From NCBI GenBank assembly GCA_002270295.1, contig NISF01000008.1:186001-250000 (forward strand): DNA of 64,000 nt, written 5' to 3'. Source of the DNA: Enterobacter sp. 10-1 (lineage in GTDB: Bacteria; Pseudomonadota; Gammaproteobacteria; Enterobacterales; Enterobacteriaceae). Below, one piece after another: positions 22,918 to 34,777 of this stretch; position 1 is the stretch's first letter, and the number at the start of each line of letters is the position of its first letter. The notes under the pieces are model-generated. The model was given only the letters and a program-made list of their open reading frames with translations, made no database searches and was not told where the DNA came from. The translations under genes were made by a program, and so were the position numbers.

Positions 22918-23895
22918 TCAGGCGCGATCGACGGTAAAGGCGATCACTTCGCCGATGCTTTCAGCCCCCAGCGCCAGCATCACCACGCGATCGACCCCCA
23001 GCGCCACGCCGGAGCAGTCCGGGAGGCCCGCCTTCAGGGCTTCCAGCAGATTGCCGTCAATCGGCTGCTGCGGCAGGCCGCGGGCCGCACGCTTGCGGTT
23101 ATCCTGCTCGAAACGCTGCTGCTGTTCGCGGGCGTCGGTCAGCTCGTGGAAGCCGTTCGCCAGCTCAATTCCCTTGTAATAGACCTCAAAGCGCTCCGCA
23201 ACGCGGTGATCTTCGGTGCTGATCTGCGCCAGCGACGCCTGGCTTGCCGGGAAGTGATAGATAAAGGTCGGACGGTCCTTGCCGATATGCGGCTCGACGC
23301 CCATGGTAAACAGCAGCTGCAGCAGCGTATCCCTATCTTCTTCCGTATCGGCGATATTGCTCAGATCGAGCTTCGCTGCCGCTTCGCGCAGCTGGGTCTT
23401 GTCGGCTGATAGCGGGTCGAGCTCGAGGTGGCGCAGAAACGCCTGCTGATAGGAGAGGCTTTCCGCCGGCTGACACTCCAGCACCTGCTGCAGTAAATCA
23501 TCGACCTCGTTAATCAGACGATACATGTCATAGCACGGACGATACCACTCCAGCATGGTGAATTCCGGGTTGTGGTGACGCCCCATCTCTTCATTGCGGA
23601 AGCTGCGGCACAGCTGGAAGACCGGACCGCAGCCCGCTGCCAGCAGGCGCTTCATATGGTATTCCGGGCTGGTCATCAGATACAGATCCATCCCCTGCGA
23701 ATAGCCGGGGCCAACGAAACGGGTCTGGAACGGAAACAGGTGAATATCCGTTACCGTTGCCTGACTCATGCAGGGCGTCTCCACCTCCAGCACGCCGCGG
23801 TCGGTAAAGAAACGACGAATTTCCGCCATCACAGCCGCGCGTTTTAACAGGTTTGGGATAGACGCGCTCGGCTGCCAGGTTGCCGTCTCGCTCAT
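22918..23895 (-). CDS. epmA: EF-P beta-lysyltransferase EpmA
   Basis: EpmA (PoxA/GenX) is a lysyl-tRNA-synthetase paralogue that attaches (R)-beta-lysine to Lys34 of EF-P instead of to tRNA. The 325-residue protein starting [10 protein letters not shown] is only the class II catalytic core, without an anticodon-binding domain. Motif 2 is [20 protein letters not shown] and motif 3 is [15 protein letters not shown]. An in-frame ATG ten codons upstream was rejected because the E. coli start matches 23895. The acceptor EF-P and the beta-lysine-forming EpmB are encoded about 5 kb away in this window. Confidence 0.97.
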   Translation of the reverse strand: MSETATWQPSASIPNLLKRAAVMAEIRRFFTDRGVLEVETPCMSQATVTDIHLFPFQTRFVGPGYSQGMDLYLMTSPEYHMKRLLAAGCGPVFQLCRSFRNEEMGRHHNPEFTMLEWYRPCYDMYRLINEVDDLLQQVLECQPAESLSYQQAFLRHLELDPLSADKTQLREAAAKLDLSNIADTEEDRDTLLQLLFTMGVEPHIGKDRPTFIYHFPASQASLAQISTEDHRVAERFEVYYKGIELANGFHELTDAREQQQRFEQDNRKRAARGLPQQPIDGNLLEALKAGLPDCSGVALGVDRVVMLALGAESIGEVIAFTVDRA

Positions 23896-24054
23896 GGTAC
23901 TTTCTCCGATTTCAGACAAGGGCACGAAGTCTACTCGTAACCGGCGGGTGAGACAAATTTTGTGCCGACGGCGCCTTAAAGAATTCAGAAAATTTATAAA
24001 TCACCAGGAAGCATCAATCGCGCTGATAAATCACCGCACATATCGATAAAAAAA

Positions 24055-24095
24055 TCGAACACGTCAATTTTCCCTACCGACCCTAAGGCTATACT
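24055..24095 (+). promoter_or_regulatory. FNR-dependent frd promoter
   Basis: The sequence TCGAACACGTCAA (24055-24067) matches the position and form of the E. coli frdA FNR site (TCGATCTCGTCAA). The -10 box TATACT (24090-24095) places the site centre about 41 bp before the expected start, the class II arrangement for FNR activation under anaerobiosis. Confidence 0.75.
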
Positions 24096-24169
24096 TCTTT
24101 ACCTATAAAGGAGCAGTGACACATTTTCGCCAGCCCGGCGGCGAAATAAACAAAAACTGGAGGAATGTC

Positions 24170-25960
24170 GTGCAAACTTTTCAAGCCGATCTTGCCGTAA
24201 TTGGCGCTGGCGGAGCAGGTCTTCGCGCTGCAATCGCCGCAGCGCAGGCTAATCCAAATGCCAAAATCGCACTGATTTCAAAAGTCTACCCCATGCGCAG
24301 CCACACCGTTGCGGCTGAAGGCGGCTCCGCCGCCGTGACCCAGGATCATGACAGCTTTGAGTACCATTTTCACGACACCGTAGCCGGCGGCGACTGGCTT
24401 TGTGAGCAGGATGTCGTCGACTACTTCGTCCATCATTGCCCGACGGAAATGACCCAGCTCGAACAGTGGGGATGCCCGTGGAGCCGCCGTCCTGACGGTA
24501 GCGTCAACGTCCGCCGCTTCGGCGGGATGAAAATCGAACGCACGTGGTTCGCCGCCGATAAAACCGGCTTCCATATGCTGCATACCCTGTTCCAGACCTC
24601 CCTTCAGTTCCCGCAGATCCAGCGTTTCGACGAGCATTTCGTCCTCGATATTCTGGTCGACGATGGCCAGGCCCGTGGCCTGGTGGCGATGAATATGATG
24701 GAAGGCTCGCTGGTGCAAATCCGCGCTAACGCGGTGGTGATGGCCACCGGCGGCGCAGGACGCGTCTATCGCTACAACACCAACGGCGGCATCGTCACCG
24801 GCGACGGGATGGGCATCGCGCTTAGCCACGGCGTTCCTCTGCGCGATATGGAGTTCGTGCAGTATCACCCGACCGGCCTTCCTGGCTCCGGTATTCTGAT
24901 GACGGAAGGCTGCCGCGGCGAAGGCGGCATTCTGGTCAACAAGGACGGCTATCGCTACCTGCAGGATTACGGCATGGGTCCGGAAACGCCGCTCGGCGAG
25001 CCGAAAAACAAATATATGGAGCTCGGCCCGCGCGACAAGGTCTCCCAGGCCTTCTGGCACGAATGGCGTAAAGGCAACACCATTCCAACGCCGCGCGGCG
25101 ACGTGGTTTATCTCGACCTGCGCCATTTAGGTGAGAAAAAGCTGCTGGAGCGCCTGCCCTTTATCTGCGAACTGGCGAAGGCCTACGTCGGCGTCGACCC
25201 GGTTAAAGAGCCGATTCCTGTACGCCCAACCGCGCACTACACCATGGGCGGTATCGAAACCGACCAGAACTGTGAAAGCCGCATCAAGGGGCTGTTCGCC
25301 GTGGGCGAATGCTCGTCGGTCGGCCTTCACGGCGCCAACCGCCTTGGCTCCAACTCGCTGGCAGAGCTGGTGGTCTTTGGCCGCCTCGCCGGCGAGCAGG
25401 CCATCAGGCGAGCGGCTGAGGCCAAAGAAGCCAACGTGAGCGCGCTGGATGCGCAGACCGCCGACGTAGAAAAACGGCTGAAAGATCTTATCAATCAGGA
25501 AGGCGACGAGAACTGGGCGAAGATTCGCGACGAGATGGGCCTGTCAATGGAAGAAGGCTGCGGGATCTACCGTACGCCGGAGCTGATGCAGAAAACCGTC
25601 GATAAGCTGGCGGAGCTGCAGGAGCGCTTCAGGCGCGTACGCATTACCGACAGCTCCAGCGTGTTCAATACCGACCTGCTGTATACCATCGAGCTGGGTC
25701 ACGGGCTGAACGTGGCGGAATGTATGGCCCACTCTGCCCTTGCGCGTAAAGAGTCCCGCGGCGCGCATCAGCGTCTGGATGAAGGCTGCACCGAGCGCGA
25801 CGACGTCAATTTCCTCAAGCATACGCTCGCATTCCGCGATGCCGATGGCACCACGCGCCTCGAGTATGGCGATGTGAAGATCACCACTCTGCCGCCGGCA
25901 AAACGCGTATATGGCGCAGAAGCGGAAGCAGCCGAGAAGAAGGAGACGAGCAATGGCTGA
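24170..25960 (+). CDS. frdA: Fumarate reductase flavoprotein subunit
   Basis: FrdA carries covalent FAD and reduces fumarate to succinate at the end of anaerobic respiration. The start is GTG at 24170 (sequence [20 protein letters not shown] after Met), 6 bp after TGGAGGAA. The product is 596 residues, slightly shorter than the 602 in E. coli because of differences in the variable C-terminal tail. The dinucleotide-binding GAGGAG motif, the FAD-linking His45 in SHTVAAEGG, and the catalytic [13 protein letters not shown] and [10 protein letters not shown] segments are present. frdB overlaps the end by 8 bp. Confidence 0.98.
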   Translation: MQTFQADLAVIGAGGAGLRAAIAAAQANPNAKIALISKVYPMRSHTVAAEGGSAAVTQDHDSFEYHFHDTVAGGDWLCEQDVVDYFVHHCPTEMTQLEQWGCPWSRRPDGSVNVRRFGGMKIERTWFAADKTGFHMLHTLFQTSLQFPQIQRFDEHFVLDILVDDGQARGLVAMNMMEGSLVQIRANAVVMATGGAGRVYRYNTNGGIVTGDGMGIALSHGVPLRDMEFVQYHPTGLPGSGILMTEGCRGEGGILVNKDGYRYLQDYGMGPETPLGEPKNKYMELGPRDKVSQAFWHEWRKGNTIPTPRGDVVYLDLRHLGEKKLLERLPFICELAKAYVGVDPVKEPIPVRPTAHYTMGGIETDQNCESRIKGLFAVGECSSVGLHGANRLGSNSLAELVVFGRLAGEQAIRRAAEAKEANVSALDAQTADVEKRLKDLINQEGDENWAKIRDEMGLSMEEGCGIYRTPELMQKTVDKLAELQERFRRVRITDSSSVFNTDLLYTIELGHGLNVAECMAHSALARKESRGAHQRLDEGCTERDDVNFLKHTLAFRDADGTTRLEYGDVKITTLPPAKRVYGAEAEAAEKKETSNG

Positions 25961-26687
25961 GATGAAGAACCTGAAAATCGAGGTGGTGCGCTACAACCCG
26001 GAAGTGGACACCGCGCCGCACAGCGCGTTCTATGAGGTTCCTTATGACGAGCAAACCTCACTGCTCGACGCGCTAGGCTATATCAAAGACAACCTCGCGG
26101 CGGATCTCAGCTACCGCTGGTCCTGCCGGATGGCGATTTGCGGCTCCTGCGGGATGATGGTCAACAAGGTGCCGAAGCTGGCATGTAAAACCTTCCTGCG
26201 TGAATACACCAAGGGCATTAAGGTCGAAGCGCTGGCTAACTTCCCGATCGAGCGCGATCTGGTGGTCGATATGACCCACTTTATCGAGAGCCTGGAGGCG
26301 ATTAAGCCCTATATTATCGGCAACCCGCGTACCCCGGATCAGGGGCCAAACAAACAGACTCCGGCGCAGATGGCGAAGTACCATCAGTTCTCCGGCTGCA
26401 TCAACTGCGGCCTGTGCTACGCCGCCTGCCCACAGTTTGGCCTTAACCCGGAGTTTATCGGCCCGGCGGCCATCACCCTCGCCCATCGTTACAACGAGGA
26501 CAGCCGCGACCACGGGAAAAAGGAACGTATGGCGCAGCTTAACGGTCAGAACGGCGTCTGGACCTGTACCTTCGTGGGCTACTGCTCGGAAGTCTGCCCG
26601 AAGCACGTCGACCCGGCGGCCGCCATTCAGCAGGGCAAGGTAGAAAGCTCGAAAGACTTTCTTATCGCCACCCTGAAACCACGCTAA
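25953..26687 (+). CDS. frdB: Fumarate reductase iron-sulfur subunit
   Basis: FrdB passes electrons from menaquinol in FrdCD to FrdA. The 244-residue protein has the [2Fe-2S] motif [14 protein letters not shown] followed by a further Cys, and two C-terminal clusters in [14 protein letters not shown] and [12 protein letters not shown] placed the start at 25953 ([11 protein letters not shown]), which overlaps the end of frdA by 8 bp and has AAGGAGA upstream. frdC begins 10 bp after its stop. Confidence 0.98.
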   Translation: MAEMKNLKIEVVRYNPEVDTAPHSAFYEVPYDEQTSLLDALGYIKDNLAADLSYRWSCRMAICGSCGMMVNKVPKLACKTFLREYTKGIKVEALANFPIERDLVVDMTHFIESLEAIKPYIIGNPRTPDQGPNKQTPAQMAKYHQFSGCINCGLCYAACPQFGLNPEFIGPAAITLAHRYNEDSRDHGKKERMAQLNGQNGVWTCTFVGYCSEVCPKHVDPAAAIQQGKVESSKDFLIATLKPR

Positions 26688-26697
26688 GGAGTGCATT

Positions 26698-27093
26698 ATG
26701 ACGACTAAACGCAAGCCCTACGTGCGGCCGATGACGTCCACCTGGTGGAAAAAGCTGCCGTTTTATCGCTTCTACATGCTGCGTGAAGGAACGGCGGTAC
26801 CGGCCGTCTGGTTCAGCATCATCCTGATTTACGGACTGTTTTCCCTGAAGCACGGGGCGGAAAGCTGGGCGGGATACGTTGGCTTCCTGCAAAATCCGCT
26901 GGTGGTGATCCTCAACCTGATCGCCCTGGGCGCAGCGCTGCTGCATAGCAAAACCTGGTTCGAACTGGCGCCGAAAGCCGCCAATATCATTGTCAAAGGC
27001 GAGAAAATGGGGCCAGAGCCGGTTATTAAAGGGCTTTGGGTGGTGACTGCGGTAGCAACAGCGGCGATCCTGCTTATCGCCCTGTTCTGGTAA
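26698..27093 (+). CDS. frdC: Fumarate reductase membrane anchor FrdC
   Basis: FrdC is one of the two small anchors that bind menaquinol and tether FrdAB to the inner membrane. The 131 residues equal the E. coli length and contain three hydrophobic helices (about 30-50, 60-80 and 105-128). Glu29 in [13 protein letters not shown] corresponds to the E. coli residue involved in proton and quinol handling. TAAGGAG precedes the ATG. Confidence 0.97.
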   Translation: MTTKRKPYVRPMTSTWWKKLPFYRFYMLREGTAVPAVWFSIILIYGLFSLKHGAESWAGYVGFLQNPLVVILNLIALGAALLHSKTWFELAPKAANIIVKGEKMGPEPVIKGLWVVTAVATAAILLIALFW

Positions 27094-27103
27094 GGAGGCT
27101 GGA

Positions 27104-27463
27104 ATGATCAATCCCAACCCAAAACGTTCCGATGAACCGGTATTCTGGGGGCTGTTTGGCGCCGGCGGCATGTGGAGCGCCATTATTACTCCGGTGATGA
27201 TACTGCTGGTCGGTATTCTGCTGCCGCTAGGCCTGGCGCCCGCTGACGCCTTCAGCTACGAACGCGTGCTTGGCTTTGCCCAGAGCTTTATTGGCCGGGC
27301 ATTTATCTTCCTGATGATCGTCCTGCCGCTGTGGTGCGGGCTCCACCGCATTCATCACGCCATGCATGACCTGAAAATTCACGTCCCTAACGGGAAGTGG
27401 GTGTTCTACGGACTGGCCGCCATTCTGAGCGTGGTAACGCTGGTCGGAGTATTGTTTATCTAA
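27104..27463 (+). CDS. frdD: Fumarate reductase membrane anchor FrdD
   Basis: FrdD is the second membrane anchor, 119 residues with three transmembrane helices (about 20-45, 62-85 and 98-118). The [13 protein letters not shown] segment between helices two and three is conserved in the family. It begins 10 bp after frdC and is the last gene of the operon. A terminator hairpin follows at 27474. Confidence 0.97.
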   Translation: MINPNPKRSDEPVFWGLFGAGGMWSAIITPVMILLVGILLPLGLAPADAFSYERVLGFAQSFIGRAFIFLMIVLPLWCGLHRIHHAMHDLKIHVPNGKWVFYGLAAILSVVTLVGVLFI

Positions 27464-27473
27464 ACGTCCTGAT

Positions 27474-27507
27474 GCCCGGTGGCGTAATGTTACCGGGCTC
27501 TCTTTTG
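27474..27507 (+). terminator. frd operon terminator
   Basis: The stem gcccggt/accgggc (27474-27480 with 27492-27498) is followed by TCTCTTTT. In E. coli the matching hairpin is also the ampC attenuator. Here no ampC follows; blc comes next. Confidence 0.75.
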
Positions 27508-27574
27508 CTGAATATTTTCCCGTCTTTCCCTCGCCAGAATCTACACTTAGCTAAAAACCAGCAAGGAAAATAGT

Positions 27575-28105
27575 ATGCGTCTGCTGCCAATGATTGCCGC
27601 TGTTGCCGCCTCGTTTCTGGTTGTTGCCTGTAGCACCCCGACGCCTCCGCAGGGCGTGACGGTGGCCAGCCCGTTTGATACCCAGCGCTATCTCGGCACC
27701 TGGTATGAAATCGCCCGCTTCGACCATAGCTTTGAGCGCGGCCTGGAGAAGGTCACAGCAACCTACAGCCTGCGCGACGACGGCGGGCTGAACGTCGTCA
27801 ATAAAGGCTATAACCCCGATCGCGGCGTATGGCAAAAAACGGATGGCGTGGCCTACTTCACCGGCGAGACCAATCGGGCGGCGCTAAAAGTCTCCTTTTT
27901 TGGCCCCTTCTACGGCGGCTACAACGTCATTGCGCTCGACAAAGATTATCGCTACGCGCTGGTGTGCGGACCGGATCGGGATTATCTCTGGCTGCTGGCG
28001 CGCACGCCGAAAATCGAGCCGGAGGTGAAACAGCAGATGCTGGATATCGCCTCCCGGCAGGGCTTCGACGTGAGCAAGCTGATCTGGGTAAACCAGCGCT
28101 ATTAA
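27575..28105 (+). CDS. blc: Outer-membrane lipocalin Blc
   Basis: Blc is a lipoprotein lipocalin that binds lysophospholipids and fatty acids, is expressed in stationary phase, and is anchored in the outer membrane. The 176-residue protein has a signal peptide ending in the lipobox VVAC (Cys19) and the lipocalin signature [20 protein letters not shown]. The second and third lipocalin motifs are recognisable at [14 protein letters not shown] and YLWLLARTP. Its 3' end overlaps the convergent gdx by 4 bp. Confidence 0.97.
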   Translation: MRLLPMIAAVAASFLVVACSTPTPPQGVTVASPFDTQRYLGTWYEIARFDHSFERGLEKVTATYSLRDDGGLNVVNKGYNPDRGVWQKTDGVAYFTGETNRAALKVSFFGPFYGGYNVIALDKDYRYALVCGPDRDYLWLLARTPKIEPEVKQQMLDIASRQGFDVSKLIWVNQRY

Positions 28106-28419
28106 TGGGCGCTGAGCTTGAGGCCGATAATACCGATGACGATGCACGCCAGGCTGGCAATACGCATCGGGCTGGCGGACTCGCCCAGTAACACGATACC
28201 GGCAATCGCCGCGCCGACGGCGCCAATGCCCGTCCACACCGCGTAAGCGGTGCCTACCGGCAGCGTTTTCATCGCCCATGACAGCAGCGCCATGCTGACC
28301 ACCATTGCCACTATGGTGATGGCGCTGGGTATCAGGCGGCTAAAACCGTGGGTGTACTTCAGACCAACCGCCCAGACCACTTCCAGCAGGCCGGCGATAA
28401 ACAAAATTAACCAGGACAT
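28102..28419 (-). CDS. gdx: Guanidinium/proton antiporter Gdx (SugE)
   Basis: Gdx is a small-multidrug-resistance family exporter specific for guanidinium. The 105-residue protein has four transmembrane helices and the key Glu13 in [20 protein letters not shown]; the [14 protein letters not shown] segment in helix three is typical of the SugE branch. The gene is preceded by a guanidine-II riboswitch (28433-28474), so expression should rise with guanidinium. It converges on blc with a 4-bp overlap. Confidence 0.96.
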   Translation of the reverse strand: MSWLILFIAGLLEVVWAVGLKYTHGFSRLIPSAITIVAMVVSMALLSWAMKTLPVGTAYAVWTGIGAVGAAIAGIVLLGESASPMRIASLACIVIGIIGLKLSAH

Positions 28420-28432
28420 AAGGCTCCCTAGA

Positions 28433-28474
28433 TGGGGCCGTCCCCGGATGCGGTACGCTTACGGGTCGTCCCGC
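28433..28474 (-). promoter_or_regulatory. Guanidine-II (mini-ykkC) riboswitch
   Basis: On the minus strand two short GC hairpins each carry an ACGR tetraloop: CGGGACGACCCG (28462-28473) and GGGGACGGCCCC (28434-28445), separated by about 16 nt. This is the exact architecture of the mini-ykkC class. The second hairpin ends about 14 nt before the gdx start and is adjacent to AGGGAG, so ligand binding can control access to the ribosome-binding site. Confidence 0.9.
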
Positions 28475-28558
28475 AAGGTGAGTGAAAAAGCGCGGATATT
28501 ATAAACAACGGCGCAGGAGATGAAAAGAACGGTACGGCCGGCGACCGTACCGTCAGGT

Positions 28559-28705
28559 CTATTGCTGGGCTTTCGTCGCCGCGCCGGAAATGGCGCTGCC
28601 GCCTTCTGAAATATCCTGACCGACACCACGCGTTGTATTACATGCGGTCAGCACAGAGGAGAGCGCCAAAACCGTAAAGAACGCTGCAATCGCTTTTTTC
28701 ACCAT
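28559..28705 (-). CDS. ecnB: Entericidin B
   Basis: This small lipoprotein of 48 residues translates as [20 protein letters not shown] followed by the lipobox Cys and ending in GAATKAQQ. It matches E. coli EcnB closely. Entericidin B is a stationary-phase-induced bacteriolytic lipoprotein, paired with the antidote EcnA. The Cys in LTACNTTRG would be lipidated. Start and stop are unambiguous on the minus strand, and the gene has its own upstream region separate from ecnA (about 150 bp). Confidence 0.93.
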   Translation of the reverse strand: MVKKAIAAFFTVLALSSVLTACNTTRGVGQDISEGGSAISGAATKAQQ

Positions 28706-28858
28706 AATGTCATCCTTATTTACCAGTTTTAGTTATCGTGCCCTATAAGCATAGACAAACTGACCCGGGATGAAGGGATCTCAGCGTTTTTTAAGACAAA
28801 AAGCGATGCGGTACGCCGGGAGGCGCGAATTCAGAAGAAGAGGAGAGAAAATCGGTGT

Positions 28859-28990
28859 TTAGCTGGCGGCGTGAGAGATGGCGTGCCCCAGGCTGCGGAT
28901 ATCTTCGCCAACGCCGTGGACCGTATGACAGCCGGCCAGCAGAGCGCCGCTGAGAAGCAGCAATGCCATAAGCTTTAAGGTGTTGTTCAT
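28859..28990 (-). CDS. ecnA: Entericidin A
   Basis: A 43-codon gene encodes a lipoprotein beginning MNNTLKLMALLLLSGALLAG with lipidation Cys in LAGCHTVHG and ending ISHAAS. The GVGEDIRSLGHAIS region aligns with EcnB ([14 protein letters not shown]). EcnA is described as the antidote to EcnB. The order ecnA-ecnB in the direction of transcription is the usual one, next to efp. Confidence 0.92.
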   Translation of the reverse strand: MNNTLKLMALLLLSGALLAGCHTVHGVGEDIRSLGHAISHAAS

Positions 28991-29067
28991 CGTCCTTGCC
29001 TGCTATCGATAGCTTGCGCGCCATAGAGGGCGCAGCGTCGCGCTGCGCCAACCACCTGAGACGTGAA

Positions 29068-29634
29068 TTACTTCACGCGGGATACGTATTCGCCAGAGCG
29101 GGTATCCACTTTAATCACTTCGCCAATCTGCACAAACAGCGGAACTTTAACCACTGCTCCAGTGGTCAGGGTAGCCGGTTTACCGCCGGTACCTGCGGTA
29201 TCGCCTTTCAGACCCGGATCGGTTTCAACGATTTCCAGCTCAACGAAGTTCGGCGGGGTCACGGAGATAGGCTGACCGTTCCACAGGGTCACGATGCACT
29301 CAGCCTGATCCAGCAGCCATTTAGCGCTTTCACCAACGGCTTTCGCATCGGCAGCCAGCTGCTCGAAAGTGGAGTTGTTCATGAAGTGATAGAACTCACC
29401 GTCGTTGTACAGGTAAGTCAGGTTCATATCCACAACGTCTGCGCCTTCAGCGGAGTCGGTAGACTTGAAGGTTTTTTCTACGCGGGTGCCGGTCAGCAGG
29501 CGACGCAGCTTAACGCGGGCGAAAGCCTGGCCTTTTCCCGGTTTTACGAATTCACTCGCTTCAACGGCATAAGGTTCGCCGTCCATCATGATTTTAAGAC
29601 CGGCACGAAAATCGTTGCTATAGTAAGTCGCCAT
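29068..29634 (-). CDS. efp: Elongation factor P
   Basis: EF-P enters the ribosomal E site and rescues ribosomes stalled on polyproline stretches. The 188-residue protein starts [16 protein letters not shown] at 29634; a longer in-frame extension is not part of the family. Lys34 in [12 protein letters not shown] is the residue modified with beta-lysine by EpmA and EpmB, both encoded nearby. Three beta-barrel domains are expected, and the C-terminus [12 protein letters not shown] is typical. It is divergent from epmB with 40 bp between the start codons. Confidence 0.98.
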   Translation of the reverse strand: MATYYSNDFRAGLKIMMDGEPYAVEASEFVKPGKGQAFARVKLRRLLTGTRVEKTFKSTDSAEGADVVDMNLTYLYNDGEFYHFMNNSTFEQLAADAKAVGESAKWLLDQAECIVTLWNGQPISVTPPNFVELEIVETDPGLKGDTAGTGGKPATLTTGAVVKVPLFVQIGEVIKVDTRSGEYVSRVK

Positions 29635-29674
29635 AAGGCCCTCTGAAATTGTTAATTGGTAGCTAAGCCACAAA

Positions 29675-30703
29675 ATGGCGCATATTGTAACCCTAAATAC
29701 CCCATCCAGAGAAGATTGGTTAACGCAACTTGCCGATGTTGTGACCAGTCCTGATGAACTGCTGCATCTTTTAAATGTAGACGCTGATGCAAACTTATTG
29801 GCAGGGCGCGATGCGAAGCGCCTCTTTGCGCTGCGAGTTCCCCGGGCTTTCATCGCCCGTATGGAGCGAGGAAACCCCAACGATCCTCTTTTACGTCAAG
29901 TACTTACTTCGCAGGAAGAGTTCATCGCCTCCCCCGGTTTCTCCACCGATCCGCTGGAGGAGCAGCACAGCGTCGTGCCCGGCCTGCTGCACAAATACGC
30001 CAACCGCGCGCTGCTGCTGGTTAAAGGCGGCTGTGCGGTAAATTGTCGTTATTGTTTCCGCAGACACTTCCCGTATGCCGATAACCAGGGCAATAAGCGC
30101 AACTGGCAGGCCGCGATGGACTATATTTCGGCCCATCCGCAGCTCGATGAGATTATTTTTTCCGGCGGCGACCCGCTGATGGCGAAAGATCATGAGCTCG
30201 ACTGGCTGCTCACCCAGCTGGAGGCGATCCCGCACGTTAAACGTCTGCGCATTCACAGCCGGCTGCCCATCGTGATCCCGGCGCGCATCACCGGGACGCT
30301 GGCCGCGCGTTTCGCCCGCTCTTCGCTGCAGATACTGCTGGTGAACCATATCAACCACGCCAATGAAATCGACGCTGAGTTTCGCGCGGCGATGGCGCGT
30401 TTACGCCAGGCTGGCGTTACGCTGCTCAATCAAAGCGTACTGCTGCGGGGAGTCAACGATAGCGCGCAGACGCTGGCTAACCTGAGCAATGCGCTATTTG
30501 ATGCGGGGGTGATGCCGTATTACCTGCACGTGCTGGATAAGGTCCAGGGCGCGGCCCACTTTATGGTCGAAGATGAAGAAGCCCGGGCCATCATGCGCGA
30601 GCTGCTGACGCTGGTATCCGGTTATATGGTACCGAAGCTGGCACGAGAAATCGGCGGAGAGCCGAGCAAGACGCCGCTGGATTTGCAGCTACGACAGAGC
30701 TAG
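29675..30703 (+). CDS. epmB: EF-P (R)-beta-lysine 2,3-aminomutase EpmB
   Basis: EpmB (YjeK) is a radical-SAM, PLP-dependent aminomutase that converts L-lysine to (R)-beta-lysine for EF-P modification. The 342 residues equal the E. coli length. The [4Fe-4S]-SAM motif is [15 protein letters not shown] (Cys spacing CX3CX2C, near residue 120). The PLP-binding Lys lies in [13 protein letters not shown] near the C-terminus. The promoter must lie within the 40 bp shared with efp, an arrangement that keeps factor and modifier side by side. Confidence 0.97.
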   Translation: MAHIVTLNTPSREDWLTQLADVVTSPDELLHLLNVDADANLLAGRDAKRLFALRVPRAFIARMERGNPNDPLLRQVLTSQEEFIASPGFSTDPLEEQHSVVPGLLHKYANRALLLVKGGCAVNCRYCFRRHFPYADNQGNKRNWQAAMDYISAHPQLDEIIFSGGDPLMAKDHELDWLLTQLEAIPHVKRLRIHSRLPIVIPARITGTLAARFARSSLQILLVNHINHANEIDAEFRAAMARLRQAGVTLLNQSVLLRGVNDSAQTLANLSNALFDAGVMPYYLHVLDKVQGAAHFMVEDEEARAIMRELLTLVSGYMVPKLAREIGGEPSKTPLDLQLRQS

Positions 30704-30707
30704 CGTT

Positions 30708-30740
30708 CTTTCCCCTCTCCCCAATGGAGAGAGGGGAAAG
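30708..30740. terminator. Perfect hairpin between epmB and yjeI
   Basis: A 12-bp perfect stem (ctttcccctctc and its complement, 30708-30719 with 30729-30740) lies between convergent epmB and yjeI, 4 bp after the epmB stop. It has no clear T-run. It probably serves both genes. Confidence 0.6.
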
Positions 30741-30743
30741 CGA

Positions 30744-31097
30744 TCAGTTCGGGCACTTATAGACCTGACCGTTCATTTCGCTATCGGTCGGCACAAAGCT
30801 CGACAGCAGATTCTGCGTCGGGCTGCTGACGCCGTAAATCACGTTGCCGCCCATTGCCGCGGCCTGGTTACGCAGCGCATTAGCCGCGCCGCGCATGGAG
30901 CCACCCTCGCCGCCGTTCTGCCCGGAGAGCCAGTTGCTCTGCTTCCCGCTCGCGGTCCCCAACAGCTGGCAATCCGCCCCCGGCTTATCTTCAACAAAGC
31001 GTACGCTCTGCCCGCCTGAGCTCAGTTCGTTGCTGGAACTGCAACCCGCTAACAGTAACGCTGCGCCGACAATCCCTGCTAAATATCTTACCTGCAT
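30744..31097 (-). CDS. yjeI: YjeI, DUF4156 lipoprotein
   Basis: This 117-residue protein has a signal peptide ending in the lipobox LLAGC (Cys18-19) and a conserved small domain with SVRFVEDKPGADCQLLG and GGNVIYGVSS. It matches E. coli YjeI throughout, a lipoprotein of unknown role. The ATG at 31097 (MQVRYLAGIVGAALLLAGC) is preferred over an in-frame upstream start because it puts the signal peptide at the N-terminus. Confidence 0.92.
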   Translation of the reverse strand: MQVRYLAGIVGAALLLAGCSSSNELSSGGQSVRFVEDKPGADCQLLGTASGKQSNWLSGQNGGEGGSMRGAANALRNQAAAMGGNVIYGVSSPTQNLLSSFVPTDSEMNGQVYKCPN

Positions 31098-31162
31098 GTT
31101 ATTCCCCATGATCAATGAGCTGGACGCGCTGGCCCGGATGTACACCTTATACTAAAAAGACG

Positions 31163-31202
31163 GAAAAAAGAAAAACCCCCGAGCATTTCTGCCCGGGGGT
31201 TT
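31163..31202 (-). terminator. groL terminator
   Basis: The stem aaaccccc/gggggttt (31173-31180 with 31195-31202) is followed on the minus strand by TTTTTCTTTTTTC. It sits 28 bp past the groL stop. Confidence 0.88.
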
Positions 31203-31230
31203 CTTTGTTTCTAAGGGGTAGAGCACATGA

Positions 31231-32904
<1,674 letters not shown>

Positions 32905-32921
32905 TCAGTGTCGTTCGCAGA

Positions 32922-33327
<406 letters not shown>

Positions 33328-33445
33328 CGAGTCAAAAAAAAGTTTTTTCGCGTGCCCGGGCGCACACTAACAACGCGTCGCTCAGGCATCATAAGCAAAA
33401 ACGATTGTGATACCATTCGGGTTTTGCCGGGGACAGGGTTGAATC

Positions 33446-34681
33446 ATGAGTGGTTTGAAACAGGAGTTAGGGCTGGCTCAGCGTGTGGGCCTACTCTCCA
33501 CATCATTACTGGGCACCGGCGTCTTCGCCGTTCCCGCTCTGGCCGCGCTGGTTGCGGGTGATAACAGCCTGTGGGCGTGGCCGGCGCTGATTTTACTGGT
33601 CTTCCCGATAGCCATCGTCTTTGCCGTACTCGGCCGTCACTATCCCAGCGCCGGCGGCGTGGCGCATTTCGTCAATATGGCGTTCGGTCCCCGCATGGAG
33701 CGCGTCACCGGCTGGCTATTTTTGTCGGTCATCCCGGTGGGATTACCCGCCGCGTTGCATATCGCCACCGGCTTCAGCCAGGCCCTGTTTGGCTGGCACG
33801 ACGGCCAGCTGCTGTTCGCGGAACTGGGGACGCTGGCCATCATCTGGTGGGTGGGTTCGCGCGGAGCCAGCTCCAGCGCCAACCTGCAAACGCTGGTGGC
33901 GATACTGATTGTTGCCCTGATTGTCGCGATCTGGTGGCGCGGCGGTATCCATCCGGCGCAAATCCCCTTCCCGGCGCCGCAAGATATCGACCAGCCGCAG
34001 CTTTTTGCCGCGCTGTCGGTCATGTTCTGGTGCTTTGTCGGCCTGGAAGCCTTTGCCCACCTGGCTTCCGAATTTAAATCCCCGGAGCGCGATTTTCCGC
34101 GGGCGCTGATGATTGGCCTGCTGCTGGCCGGTACGGTCTACTGGGCCTGTACCGTGCTGGTGCTTCATTTTCACGCCTTCGGCGAGGGAATGGCCGCCGC
34201 CGCGTCGTTGCCGGATATCGTGGTGCGCCTGTTCGGCGTCCAGGCGCTGTGGGTCGCCTGCGTTATTGGCTACCTCGCCTGCTTCGCCAGCCTCAATATC
34301 TATATCCAGAGCTTCGCCCGCCTGGTCTGGTCGCAGGCGCAGTACAAGCCGGAGAGCCGACTCGCCCGCCTGTCGGCCCGGCAAATCCCGCGCAATGCGC
34401 TCAATGCGGTGCTGGCCTGCTGCGTTATCAGCACGCTGTGCATTTACTGGCTCGATATCAATCTCGACGCGCTGATCGTCTACGCCAACGGCATTTTTAT
34501 TATGATCTATCTGCTGTGTATGCTGGCGGGCTGCCGGCTGCTGCGGGGGCGCTATCGGGTGCTGGCGGCGATCGGTAGCGTTCTGTGCCTGCTGCTGCTG
34601 GCGATGGTCGGCTGGAAAAGCCTGTACGCGCTGATTGTGCTGGTGGCGCTGTGGCTGCTTTTACCCCGGCGCCGTCGGTGA
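33446..34681 (+). CDS. yjeH: L-methionine/branched-chain amino acid exporter YjeH
   Basis: YjeH is an APC-superfamily exporter of methionine and branched-chain amino acids. The 411-residue protein (418 in E. coli) has about twelve transmembrane segments. The N-terminal helix carries the substrate-site signature LSTSLLGTGVFAVPALAALV. Conserved blocks such as FWCFVGLEAFAHLASEFK (about 195-212) and SLNIYIQSFARLVWSQAQ are present. It is divergent from the groSL promoter region and starts 120 bp beyond it. Confidence 0.94.
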   Translation: MSGLKQELGLAQRVGLLSTSLLGTGVFAVPALAALVAGDNSLWAWPALILLVFPIAIVFAVLGRHYPSAGGVAHFVNMAFGPRMERVTGWLFLSVIPVGLPAALHIATGFSQALFGWHDGQLLFAELGTLAIIWWVGSRGASSSANLQTLVAILIVALIVAIWWRGGIHPAQIPFPAPQDIDQPQLFAALSVMFWCFVGLEAFAHLASEFKSPERDFPRALMIGLLLAGTVYWACTVLVLHFHAFGEGMAAAASLPDIVVRLFGVQALWVACVIGYLACFASLNIYIQSFARLVWSQAQYKPESRLARLSARQIPRNALNAVLACCVISTLCIYWLDINLDALIVYANGIFIMIYLLCMLAGCRLLRGRYRVLAAIGSVLCLLLLAMVGWKSLYALIVLVALWLLLPRRRR

Positions 34682-34705
34682 GCGAAACCCCAGGCGTTCG
34701 CCAAT

Positions 34706-34738
34706 AAAAAAGCCGGATCGCGCTGCGCGTATCCGGCT
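34706..34738 (-). terminator. fxsA terminator
   Basis: The stem agccggat/atccggct (34711-34718 with 34731-34738) is followed on the minus strand by a T-run (TTTTTATTGG). It lies between the convergent genes yjeH and fxsA and reads best as the end of fxsA. Confidence 0.75.
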
Positions 34739-34777
34739 TGTCACTCCACGCGCCCGGCGGCTGCCGGGTTTGCTGGA

